The translations under genes were made by a program, and so were the position numbers. The notes beneath the pieces are model-generated. The model made no database searches. It was not told where the DNA came from and was given only the letters and a program-made list of their open reading frames with translations. From Planoprotostelium fungivorum (Eukaryota > Evosea > Variosea > Cavosteliida > Cavosteliaceae), in the NCBI GenBank assembly GCA_003024175.1, contig MDYQ01000022.1:248001-312000 (forward strand): a DNA stretch of 64,000 nt, in the 5' to 3' direction. This document shows, one piece after another, positions 24,801-36,900 of the stretch. Within the stretch, counting starts at the first letter, position 1; every line of letters starts with the position of its first letter.

Positions 24801-27800
24801 ACGGACAGACAGCACCTACGGTCCAGTACGTCGTACAGCCACCCCAGATCACCTCCATCCCATCCATATCTACCACCGGTGGTACCTTGTCCATCTACGG
24901 ATCCAACTTTGGAAACGATCTCAGCCAAGTCAGCGTGACGGCGGCCGGCAGGACGTGTCCCATCATATCGGTAACCGACAGTCTGATCAACTGTACAATT
25001 TCTCCAGGCGGAGGTTCCATCCAGCTTTACCTGACCGTTCACGGCATCACGACTGGCTTCGTCTACTCCTATATCCCTCCCGCTATCACATCGACTTCCA
25101 TTCTGTCGACTCTCGGTGGCATCATCACCATCAACGGTACCAACTTTTCGAACGATTCTACCATCATCAGTGTCGTCGTCAACAATGCCGCCTGCGTCGG
25201 GCTATCCATCGTATCTCCTCACAAGAGCGTGAGATGTACGGCCACGGCGGGTGTGGGAACAAATGTACCCGTGTCCATCTCCGTAGCTTACGTTGTGGGT
25301 ACGGGTAATATGAGCTACCTTCCACCTTCGTTCTCTTCTGCTACAAATGCACCGACCAGGTAAACTTAATCGCTTCTCTTCTCACGTGATATGCTGATGA
25401 TGAAACAGCGGAGGAACGATCAACATCTACGGTGGTGAATTCGGTGTCTTATCGAACACCGCCGTCAGCGTCAACGTCTCTGGACAGATATGTACCAACC
25501 CTCAAGTCATCACCGCTGGCACGACAATCTCCTGCACTGCGCCCCCCGGCACCGGCGTCAACAAACCCATCCTCGTTCAGATCGGCAACCAGATGACCAC
25601 TGGATCTTATTCGTACAAGCCTCCCACCATCGTCTCTTCTTCCAAGGCACCGACGAACGGAGGGAGTGTCATCATACAGGGCACTGACTTTGGTTCATTC
25701 TCGACGCCTACCGTGGTTTCGATCGGTGGTCGAACCTGTACTTCACCCATAGTCTATCCCACCAACATCTCGTGCACTGTGGCTCCCGGTGTCGGTAGCT
25801 CCATCAACATCACGGTCACATCAGATGGACAGACGAGCTCAGCCATGGTCTTCTCTTACGCCAGTCCCACCATCACTTCCACCACAATTCCTCCCACGAG
25901 TGGTGGTATGGTGAACCTGACCGGTACAAATTTCGGAACGAGTTCCACCTACGTGTATGTATCGGTCAACAAAATCAACGTCACTGGGGTACAGATGATC
26001 ACCAATCACACGGTCATATCCTTCTTCGCTCCACCTGGCACACGTCAATCGAGCTTCACGATCACAGTGGCTGGACTATCTGCCACGAGCATCTTCACCT
26101 ACGCATCACCCGTCATCACTGGTAGTACGAACTCATCGACCAACGGATCATCCGTCACACTCTCTGGCTTCAACTTTGGAAACAACTCGGCTGTCTTGTC
26201 CGTCTTCATTCCCAGCTTGTCGGTCAACGTCTCAGCTCAGGTCATCACACCTCATTACGCCGTCTCTTTCGTCCCACCCGCTGGCACAGGTATCTTCAAA
26301 GACTTGTACATCACCGTGGACACTCTCAAGTCCAACACCTACTCGTACTCTTACCTGCCTCCTTCCATCAGCGCTGTATCTTCTACGAATACCAGCGGAG
26401 GTCTCGTCTACATCTCAGGAGACAATTTCGGTACCAGCCCTCCCGTCATCCAAGTGACCATCGGAACCTTCTTGTGCTACGGTATCAGCATTGTCATCCC
26501 TCACAAGATCATCTCGTGCTCCATCACATCCGGTTTGATCGGCCAAGGCATTCCCCTGACGATGATTGTGGATGGACAGAGGACCAGTTCTGTCTACTCT
26601 TCACTACCTCCTCGCATCGACTCGATCAGTTCTGCACCCACTTGGGGAGGAGAGATAGCGATCAAGGGAGGTAATTGCGGTAACATCATGGCACAAGTGT
26701 CCGTCTACATCAACGGGGCTGAATGTGTCTTGATCTCGGTGGTTGACAATCAGATCAACTGTAACGTGACGAGGAGCGATTACGCACGGTCAACGGGGTG
26801 GATATACGTCTCGGGTCAGAATGTCACGGTTCCTTACGTATCTTACCTCAACCCTATCGTCAACGGAGTGACATACGCTGAGCCGGAGGGCAGTCTGGTC
26901 AATATCAGCGGTGGTAACTTTGGTATTAACAGTCAGGTCGTTACGGTAACCATGGACGGCTTACCCTGCAACGACGTCAAGATCCTCGCCGCGGACACTC
27001 TTCTCTCCTGTATTTCTCCATCAGCCAGCGGAAACACCAGAAGCATAGCCGTCATCGTAGATGGATTGACCAGTGCCTCATTCACCATGAACTATTCAGT
27101 ACCCATCGTCGACAGCTTTACGTCAGTCAGCACGGGAGGAGGTATCATAAGCATCACTGGTAGACATTTCGGAGACGGAAGTGCCATCACCATCAACATT
27201 GGTGGATCTCCTTGCACTGGTATCACCTTCTTCAATCATAGCTGCCTCACATGTAACGTGTCATCGGGCCGTGGATCTACCATCGCATCCAGCATTTCAG
27301 TGTACGGTATCACGAATAGTTTCACCTTCAGCTACCTGCCACCTATCATCTACAACATCAGCCATCCCAACACACTGGGCGGTACCATTCTGTTCGTTGG
27401 AGACAGCTTCGGCGTGGACAAGTCACAGATATCGGGCTACGTATCGGATGCCATCCAATGCACGAACATTATCATCGTCAGAAATCATACATCCTTTTCT
27501 TGTTACGTGGGAGCAGGAACAGGTCAGACGCTCAGTATGATCGTCACAGTGTCGTCTCAGAGCACGGCCGCTCCATTCTCGTACGATATTCCACACATCG
27601 ACCGTGTGACGTCATCGTCTACAAGCGGTAGCTCGGTCACGTTCTACGGAAGGGTAAGCCTCCCCAAAAATTCATACTGAAACCCACAGAATTTCGGTTC
27701 GGACTCCACCAAGATCACTGCGTACTTCAACGGACAGATCTGCTCTCAAATAGACATCGTCCAAGGATCATCCATCTTCACGTGTACAGCTCCACCAGGA

Positions 27801-30800
27801 ACTGGAGCATCTGTGGAAGCATACGTCATCGTTGATGGAGGTGTTTCACCCACCATCAACGCTTCTTACCTCGGTCCCGTCATCACTGGCCTCACGCCCG
27901 CATCGCAGTCGGGAGGTCAGCTGATCATCTATGGCTACAACTTTGGTCAAGACATCTCCGTGGTCAACATCTCTCTGTCATGCCTCAACATCAGCTTCAT
28001 CACTCCACACACCAGCATCGCCTGTCAACTCGGCTATGATGTGATACAAGGCGTCAACTTCTCGGTCTCGGTCAATCAGCAGACGGCTTACTACAGCGGT
28101 ATCGTCAGAACACCATCCGCTTTGATTCTGCAGCAATACTATGGCCTCTTATCTCTCCTTCGCAACCAGCCGAATCAGCCGAGCATCAATTACTGTATGT
28201 ACCCTGGCATCACTTGTACCACCGGTAACGTGACGGCCATGGACTTCTCCAACATGCAGCTGACGTCCAATCTGATGGGTCTCTGTAACTTGACCCTGGC
28301 TGTGGATGTACGTCTATCGAACAGTTCTCTCATTGGATCCATACCCGCCTGCATCGATTTGCTGCTTGATGTCCACCATCTGGATCTGAGTCACAACAGT
28401 CTGTCGGGAGCACTACCATACGTGGGAGCGATGATCGAGATGCAGTATATGGATGTATCATCCAATCTCATCGAAGGAGAACTGATCAATGTGGGCATCG
28501 AACAGATGAACCAATTGCGGACGTTACGATTGGATCACAATAACATAGTGAGTGATCATTATGAAATGAAGAGAGATTATAATAACCGAATTCAGGCTGG
28601 ATATATACCAAGAGAGATCACCGATCTACCCAACTTACAAGTTTTGACCATCTCGGATAACTTTATGTCCGGCTTCACCAGTAACGCTGCTCCACAGAAT
28701 CTGACCCAATGCGACATCTCATCGAATCTGCTCGTCTGCCCTCTGCTAGACTGGGTCTCTACAACCTGCCAAGGCGTCTGTGGAGAGCTGACAGTCAGCC
28801 CCACCATGAACATCACACGAGAATTGCTCAGAGGAGCCAAATCAGACAGTCAGAGCGTCATCATACACTGGACCGCAGGCGTCTATGCCGACAAGCTCAT
28901 CCAGTACACACCCACATCACCACAGTCCGTCTCTTTCTCTGCCGTCAACGGTAGTGCACAGATGATGGGTCTGTCTCAGATCAGCCTGACGGATGGTTTA
29001 TCGTATCACGTACGAGGCTTCACGTTCAATCACACCGGCCTCAATTCCGTCCTGACCGTCTCTCGCACGTCTCAAGTGGTGGTGGAAGACTCTCAATTTG
29101 TCGGAAACAAGTGAGCTTCGATTCAACTCGACATCGAAACTGATCCCCTTCAGATGGACGTCGATTTCTGCAAATCAGATCGGCGGGACGGTCAGCGTCG
29201 TGGGATGTTCTTTCATCAACAACACTCAGACACCTGTCATTCTGTCTTCTACCACCAATCCTGCCAACGTCACTCTCTCGGCCTCCATCTTCCAGGGTAA
29301 TCTCGTACAGCCCGTCTCGTTATCCGGCAAGATCGATCAGCTTGTTGTGTCCGGCTGTGGCTTCATCGGTAACATCCACACTTCGATCGGTACTCTGTCA
29401 GCCTTCGCCGATGTCAATTCCGCCATCTTTTCATCTTCCAGCTTCATCGGCAACACAGCTTCTGCCGGATCTGCCGTGATGATGAACAACGTCAAGTACC
29501 TCTCCGTAGTGGACGTCACTGCTATCAGTAACAACGCTACGAACGATGGTACCCTATATATCACGGGCCTCGTGAATCACATGCAAGTGAGAGGATGTAC
29601 CTTCAACAACAATATCGGACAGACCGGCGGCGCCATCAGCTTCCACGGTCCGGTTCTGGATCTATTCGAGATCTCATCATCTACTTTCGCGAACAACACG
29701 GCACAACAAGGATCAGGAGTATCGATCGACGGCTCATCCGATGTGAAGCAGATGACGATCTACAACACGACGTGGAGCGGACACTCAGGACAGAGGGGCG
29801 TCATCTTCTCTCCTCGCTCTGCACAGGCATTCAACATCTCACTCAGCCGCTTCTATGGTAACAGAGGTGGTTCCATATTTGCGGAAACAAGGGGAGGTAA
29901 CTTCTTCTTATCTGGACTCTCGTTCGGAGGTGAACAATGCGTGAGAAGAAGAGAGTTTGACGAAGAGAAGGAAACACGGCCAGTGAGGGAGCGGGTATAT
30001 CTGTCTCTGGTTTCCTCGACTCCCTGCAAGTCTCTGATTCTTCCTTTGTCGACAACATTGCACTGTCCCAGGGTGCAGATGTGGCGATCGAAGCGACGAT
30101 AGACGAGATCATCCTGTCGAACAACACCTTCTTCTCCTCTTCAGCTCGTTTCCAAGGAGCCGCCATCAACGTCGGAGCCTCGGCCGTCATCAACTCCGTT
30201 CTGATTCAAGACTGCAATGTGCAGCAGTGCGAGGCTCTCTTTGGTTCTGGTTTAGCCGTCGCAGGCCAGATCGGTTCCCTCCACATCGAAGGGGGATCCT
30301 TTTCGAGAAATTCTGCCGGCTTCGAAGGGGCGGCGGTGTACATAGGAGCACCTGTCGATCAGATCTACATCAACGGAACTTCGTTCGTGGACAATGCCGC
30401 ATCGACTGGTGGAGCCTTCAAGTTTCAGTACACAATTCCCGACGGGGAAAAGGGATGCAACGTGTCGATCCAACGATCTTTGTGGAAGGGTAATGCAGCA
30501 TCTTCAGGGGGTGCTATGATCTTGCAGAACGGTGTCTATCATCTCGAGATCACAGACTCTTCTTTCGTCTCGAACTCAGCCCAGACCGGAGGTGAGGAGA
30601 CATTTCTGTGAGTTTGTGGTGAAAGTCTCGTAGGAGGGATCAATGTGCCTTCGTCTGTACCTGGTGGAGTCATATTACGCCACAACACCTTCACATCGAA
30701 CGTCGCACAGCTCAACGGAGGTGCTTTCAGTTACGTTCAAGCCAATGACCTCCAAATCGTGCACTGTATCTTCTCTTCGAATCAAGCTTCCAACGGGCCC

Positions 30801-33800
30801 GCCATCTATGTCAACTACATATCAACCGATGTCACCCAGGGAATAAGCTTGTCCGACACGCAGATCATCAATAACGTCGCCACTGCATCTGGCTCCATCT
30901 CCGTGTATTCTAATTCATCCAACATGGTACTCTCTCTGGAAGGCTGCGATGTGGATTCGAATCAAGCGACACTGAGCGGGGGTGGTCTGTCTGTATCAGG
31001 AAGGCTGATGGAGATGAGATTCTACCAAATGAATATCACCGGCAACAAGGCTGTCACGGGAGGAGGTCTCTTCACCGATGCCACTGTCAGCTATCTCAAT
31101 ATCATCCAGTCCAATATCCAGGACAACACGGCACAGAGTGGAGGAGGAATGATGGTATCTGGCATGATCTCACAGACACAATTGTCAGAGAATGCCATCG
31201 CAGGTAACACGGCTTCTGGAGGGAACGGAGGAGGTCTCTATTACCAATCGAAGAGTGGATCTTCCTCCATCATGGTCAGAAACTGCAGTCTATCATCGAA
31301 CACGGCACAGATGGGAGGATCGATCAGCATCAGTGGAACCGGTCTCGTCGCTCTCGCCGAAGTACAGAACAACTTCTCTTACAACTCGGCGGCCATCAGG
31401 TGAGATCATTCTCGTCTCACTCTCTCACACATCATCAGCGGTGGTGCGATCTCAATCTCCTCCGGTGCGCAGAATTTCACCTCCCACTCTAGTGTGTACG
31501 ACAGCAACTCGGCTCTCAACGGAGGTGGCCTCAGCATCACCATACCCATCATAACGAACGTGCTTGGATCAAACTTTGCCAACAACAATGTCAGCCAGTC
31601 AGGAGGTGGTCTGTACGCCACGTCTGCCTCTGCTCTTCTAGTCTATCAGAGCAGCTTCACGTCCAACTATGCGAAGGTGTCAGGGGCGGGAGCGGAGATC
31701 ATCATGAGAGGCAGTAACAAGAGAGATGCCAACGATGTGATGACGATCGATCAAGTCACGTTTACATCCAACACGGCACAAAATGGAGGCGGCATCAAGG
31801 TCAGCTCACCCACCCTCGACCCTTCCTCTCAGTCCACCACTATCTCTAACAGCTCCTTCAACTCTAACACGGCTACCTCCTCGGGCGCCGGCATGTATCT
31901 ATCGTCGGGTGTTACCCTAGATACATTACAGTTTTCTCGTAATTCTGCACCTTCTGGCTCAGCCGTCAGCGTCTTCTCATCGAGCGGAAGTGAGTCTCTC
32001 TTCTATCATCTCTTTCTATCTGGATTGATCAGAGCAGAGCTTCTGATGAGAGGATCGTCCACCGCCTCTGATTCAGAGGACATCTACCTTCCCAACGATC
32101 GTTTATCGTTGGTTCAGCAGGGCACAGTCTCTGGCATTCTAGTCTCGTGCATCAAGGACTATTCACCCAACTCAGATGGTGCCTGCGTCTATCAGCCCAA
32201 CGAGACGTCCAATCAGATCTCTTCGGATGCGAAAGATACGAAGAACTACACGCCCATCATCGCTGGTGTGGTGGCCGGATGTGTCTTCATCCTCTGTCTC
32301 GTCTTGGTCGGCGCTGCCCTGCTCGTTCGCAATCGAAGCAAGAGGATGAACAGGAGACCGGTCAGTATCGATATGAGCGTATTTGAGGCAGAGATACAGA
32401 AGAATACGATCATCAAAGACTCGGAGATTAAGAATCTGGTACAAGTGAGTGATCGAAATATAGAGATTAGGATAGCTGATAGGCGTCGTAGATCGGTAGA
32501 GGTGCATTTGGTATCGTCTACAAGGGAAGCTGGAGAGGCTGTGATGTCGCTGTAAGTGCAGAGAATGAGATCATCCTGATGTTTTGTAGGTGAAGCAGCT
32601 TCTGAACCAAGACATGATGGAAAGACATCAGATCGAGTCTTTCTTACAAGAAGTCAACCTCATGGAAAGACTGCGACCACATCCGGTAATTGATTCTTGA
32701 ATCATCAACTTCTCGTATGTATGTTTGTAAACATGTAATGACATTTCAACAGAACGTCGTGTTATTCTTGGGTATTACACCACCCCCACAGCTCAGTCTC
32801 GTCACGTGAGTGTGCATCATCCACACACGACTCTATCGATTTCGATCACTCATCAATCTGACAACAAATAGTGAATTCTGTGAAGGAGGAGATCTTTTGA
32901 CGTATATCCGTGAGAAGGTGCAGTACAAATCAAGGGAGAGAAGCTGATCGATGCAGGCACCCAGTGCAGAGTTGAGAAGAGGTTTCATCACGGACATTGC
33001 CAGTGGAATGCTTCACCTTCACAACGAGAACATCGTGCGTATTTTTACACATTTCGATCCCGCTCCTGACTCGTGTACAGATTCATCGAGATCTTGCCGC
33101 CAGAAACGTGAGTTTGTATGGCTGAAGCCATAGGATCATCACATTCGTGTGGAATGATTCACATTGATATTGGTCTTTGGAAGAATTCAATCTGACATGG
33201 GAGGCAGATTCTGTTGAACGGATCACTGCGAGCTAAGGTATCTGATTTCGGATTCAGTCGACAGACAGAAGGAGCGGACTCTCAGGCTCAGACGACGTCA
33301 GACGTGGGCCCTCTCAAGTGGATGGCACCAGAGGCTCTGACAAGGAAGACGTATTCTGTCAAGAGTGAGTCATGTCATTACAGAAGGAGAGCTGAGAGAG
33401 AACAGGCGACGTGTACAGCTTTGCCATCACGATGTGGGAGATCTTGACGGGAGAGGAGCCTTACGAGGTGAGATCTCTGAAGAGGGGAGAGAGCTGAAGG
33501 AGGATAGGATCTGAACATGATCCACGTCGCCATCGAAGTGGCCATCAATGGGCTGAGACCACCCACCGATAATCTGCAGAAGGAACCACTGTTGGAGTTG
33601 ATGATGCGATGTTGGGAGACCAATCCAGACGATCGTCCCGATTTCGATTTCATCTATCAGTATCTCACGGCCGACGGCCAGAAGAAGATCGAGGAGAATG
33701 ATGGGGAGGTGGAAGTCGTGCGGAAGAAGGTTGACGATGATGCATCATCTCGATACGCGATGCACAACCTGAACCCAACATCCTCTGAAGAGGAATCGAG

Positions 33801-33825
33801 ATATGGAAAGTTCGAGGAGTTATAA
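18881..33825 (+). CDS. Giant IPT/TIG-repeat receptor tyrosine kinase-like protein
   Basis: One continuous gene. I followed the frame across about 33 introns (mostly 36-60 nt) with every junction keeping phase, giving about 4,300-4,400 residues. The signal peptide is MKAFCLFLLLCVASYIEG. It is followed by an MRH/Atg27-like module (NGRKYDLYSLYG, about 18960-19610), about three IPT/TIG units, a Cys-rich PAN/apple-like module (20671-20860), a second MRH-like module (QTYDLGPYTD, 20960-21420), about 26 tandem IPT/TIG units (21480-28110), LRRs (28120-28790) and a Pmp-like beta-helix (about 28950-32020). The TM helix is IIAGVVAGCVFILCLVLVGA. The kinase (32480-33690) has GRGAFGIVYKG, VAVKQ, IHRDLAARN, SDFGFSR, GPLKWMAPEA and CWETNPDDRPDF. 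HRDLAARN and KWMAPEA are tyrosine-kinase signatures. The activation loop between DFG and APE contains no Tyr. It is most likely a surface receptor with an adhesive or carbohydrate-sensing ectodomain. Confidence 0.9.
19640..28110 (+). repeat. IPT/TIG (immunoglobulin-like, plexin/transcription-factor) repeat array in the giant receptor
   Basis: I count about 29 units of 80-95 residues with the pattern PPxIxxxS..sT.GGxxxIxGxNFG...........G..C.......I.C......G......V.V.G. Examples of the first strand pair are GTMSIYGYNFG, GRINIAGVNFG, GTLSIYGSNFG and GSVIIQGTDFG. About three units precede and about 26 follow the PAN/MRH insertion (20671-21420). The two Cys per unit form the usual IPT disulphide, and several units (for example near 25950 and 26200) have lost one or both. 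Many NxS/T sequons predict heavy N-glycosylation. In animals IPT domains occur in MET, plexins and fibrocystin. In dictyostelids they occur in Tgr allorecognition proteins. Confidence 0.93.
28120..28790 (+). repeat. Leucine-rich repeat block in the giant receptor
   Basis: About seven plant-type LRR units lie between the IPT array and the beta-helix. They are capped by a Cys pair (NYCMYPGITC) at the N-side and CPLLDWVSTTCQGVC at the C-side. Typical units read VHHLDLSHNSLSGALP, MQYMDVSSNLIEGEL and LRTLRLDHNNI. A 48-nt intron (28546-28593) within the block contains no in-frame stop, so its retention would add 16 residues without shifting the frame. Confidence 0.85.
28950..32020 (+). repeat. Right-handed beta-helix with Pmp-like FxxN / GGA repeats
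   Basis: About 20 coils carry the paired signature F-x-x-N followed about 7-10 residues later by GG-[AG]-hydrophobic. Examples are CTFNNNIGQTGGAISF, NTFTSNVAQLNGGAFSY, SNFANNNVSQSGGGLYA and VTFTSNTAQNGGGIKV. The same paired FxxN and GGA[ILV] motifs define the repeats of chlamydial polymorphic membrane proteins. They also occur in some large protist surface proteins. The block lies directly outside the TM helix and is interrupted by introns like its neighbours. Confidence 0.83.
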
Positions 33826-33975
33826 AAGACTTGACATCAATGGGTGTACAGTAGTTACGGCATGAGCACAAGGAACCTGGATTTCCTAAACAAAATTACG
33901 TCATTAAAATGTTCCGCAGCTGTTTGAGACCAAATCTTTGATCCACATCAGGGCATCTTCATTCGGAAACGTCGC

Positions 33976-36900
33976 ATGCCCGCAGAGTCTCAGTTCTTCT
34001 GGTCTTCTGATATTCCATTAGACTTTCAAGTCAAGATGTGATGTGAGAGAGGATAAACACCAACTGATATAAGCAGCCTCCATGTCGAAGGGAGATTAGA
34101 TGTAGGAGGCGATGGGGGAGATACGATGGGAGAGAGCTCTAATACAACGCCGAATCTCAACAGTTTGAATCGGCCGCTCCTACATGATCAACGGTGACGT
34201 GATATCCTCTAAATGATTCTGATTTAGAAAAGGGATTACTTGTATGCCACTTGCTGTATATATTCCGGAGGGAAACCTCTGACCCTCCCTGCCAGAACTA
34301 CTTTCTCCGATCGCTCTCTGCAGTGAGCGGAATGTGTCTGTGTCGCATGTTTCTGAACGATCGATTCAGATGGGACCAATGGCTAGTTCTTCCCATCAGC
34401 TACTCTCAGTTACCTTTAGATAGTGTACTCTCCATCACTCTCTGGAACGTACATGCCCCCAGAAAGAAGGTAAGAGGTGTCGTGATGATGGTGATTGAGT
34501 GAGATCAGGTGGCCGTCGGAGGCACCTGCATATCACTCTACAACAAATCCAAGGTGCTCTGCAAGGGAAAACAGAATCTATTGTTGTGGCTGGGTGTAGA
34601 GGGTGATCCAAGCACGTTGACGACACCTGGTAAGCCAAATCACACCAACCCCAAGATCAAAGAGAAGATTCGATTGGACAAGATCACAAAGAAGTACAAT
34701 CGAGGACAGGTACGTTCCATCCATCACCTCCACACGTTGACTCCGTGCAGATCCCACACGTAGAATGGTTAGATCATCTCGTCTTCCAGGAGATGAGAGA
34801 GATGAAGGCGGTGAGAACTCCACCGCCGCACGACTGACGCCAACAGCGAGACGTGGACACCTGGGAAGACGAATACATGTTGTCCATAGAGCTTCCCACC
34901 TTCGAGTATCCCGTGGTATACGATGAGAAAGAGAACCAAGTCCAGCTACCCAACACCAAATCCTCCACCATCGTCACTCAGCTTGACCCTGAACTCCTCT
35001 TGAACCAAGAGAGTACAGCAATCGACAACAAGCACTTGGCTCTCATGATCGGAGTCAAAGTCAACGATCCGAACATAAGACCCTCCCCCGAAGAGAGAGA
35101 CAGGATCCAGAGGATCATACGCTGCCCTGTGACGAGGAAATTGGAAGTGGAAGATAGGAACGTCTTGTGGAAGTTCAGACTCTACCTGACGTCCAACAAG
35201 TTGGCACTGACAAAGTTTCTGCGATGTGTCGATTGGAGCAATCACCAGGAAGTCAAACTGGCCACGGAATTGATCGGACAGTGGGAGCCCATCGACGGTG
35301 ACGCGTTGTAGTTGACCAACTTTCTCATTCGGAATCAGTCTCGGATGCATTGGAATTACTGTCGAAACATTACACACATCACGTTGTGAGGGACTATGCA
35401 GTGTCCAGACTCCAAGATGCTTCGAACACGGTGAGTCTCTCCTCTATATCGGTCGATCTCATTTCTCATGACGACAGGAATTACTTCATTACATGCTACA
35501 ATTGGTGCAAGCTCTTCGCTACGAAGACACACACGAATCAAAGTTGTCTGGTATGTCTCGTTCACTCGTCACGATCGATGTCCTCCCTCGTCAGGCTGAC
35601 ATCGAAACAGACTTTATCTTCCGCAAGTCAGTGGAAGACATGAACATCAGAAATTTCATGTATTGGTACCTCAAAGTAGAGAAGGAGGACCCCAAATACG
35701 GACCCCTCTACGACAAGAAATTCTCCGAGTTCAGAAGGAGGCTGATGGCCCTCGAGGGTGGTGCGTATTCACATCTACCACGACTCACTCGTTGTAGACG
35801 GACAGAACAAGACGCTGAATCTGTCGACACTTCAACTGGCAGACAGCACGCTGGCCGAGTTGAGTCAGGTGAAACGATCGAGTTGGTTCATTTGAACAAA
35901 TTTAAAGTGTGAATGAAATGTGAACGAGAGACAGGTGGACAGAGAATTGAGAGTCGTGAAGAACAGAAAAGAGAAACTGCAGAAATTCCACGACATCATG
36001 CAGCCCACGGGAAGTCACGGAAATCTCGCGGATTTCAAGAGGAAATTACCTCTTCCACTCGATCCTGCCGTCATCACCGCAGGCATAGAACCCAGTGCGT
36101 ACCTACACTCCATCTCACTCTTCCCCTCTCCATTCATCTTCTTTCTTCATACATATTCCTCTCTTCATTCATCCTATCTTCCATTGGATAATTATGGTTA
36201 CACGATACTAATCCATCACTCGTTACAATGAAAAGTGACACAAACAGTTACCATCTTCACGAGCTCGGCTGAGCCTCTCATGGTTAAATTTAAAACGGGC
36301 CCCAACAAGGAAGACGGTTACAAAGTCATCTTCAAAAAGTGATATCATCACACCACACCCTCCCTGACACGAGACAGTGGAGACGATCTCAGACAAGATC
36401 AGATCATCGTGCAACTCATCTCTCTCATGGACGATCTGCTGAAGAAGGAATCTCTCGATCTCAAGATGACACCGTACAAGGTCTTAGCACTTAGCACGAA
36501 AGAAGGTGAAACAGTCACGTGACCTCGACTCACGAGAGAAGGAATGGTCCAGTGCGTTCCCGAATGCTCCACCATCACGAAGATCTTGGCGGACTACAAC
36601 GGGGATATTCTCAATTACTTGAGAAAGCATAACCCTGACCCGGAAGCGGCCTACGGAATCTCACCGACCGTTCTGAATACCTTTGTGAGAAGCTGCGCCG
36701 GCTACTGTGTCGTCACTTTCATCCTCTGCGTGGGTGATCGTCACTTGGACAACCTTCTCATCACCACCTCCGGTCACCTCTTCCACATCGATTTCGGTTT
36801 CATCGGAAGAGATCCAAAGTTGTATCCTCCACCAATGTGAGACACGTTCACATGGAGTCGATCATCCATCATCTCGTCGCTGATGTTGACGCAGGAAACT

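Noticed and set aside
18881-33825. Splitting the receptor into separate IPT, beta-helix and kinase genes
   Set aside because: All junctions at 28546, 29111, 29930, 30593, 31401, 32443 and 32553 join in frame, there is a single signal peptide and a single TM helix, and no internal intergenic gap is seen.
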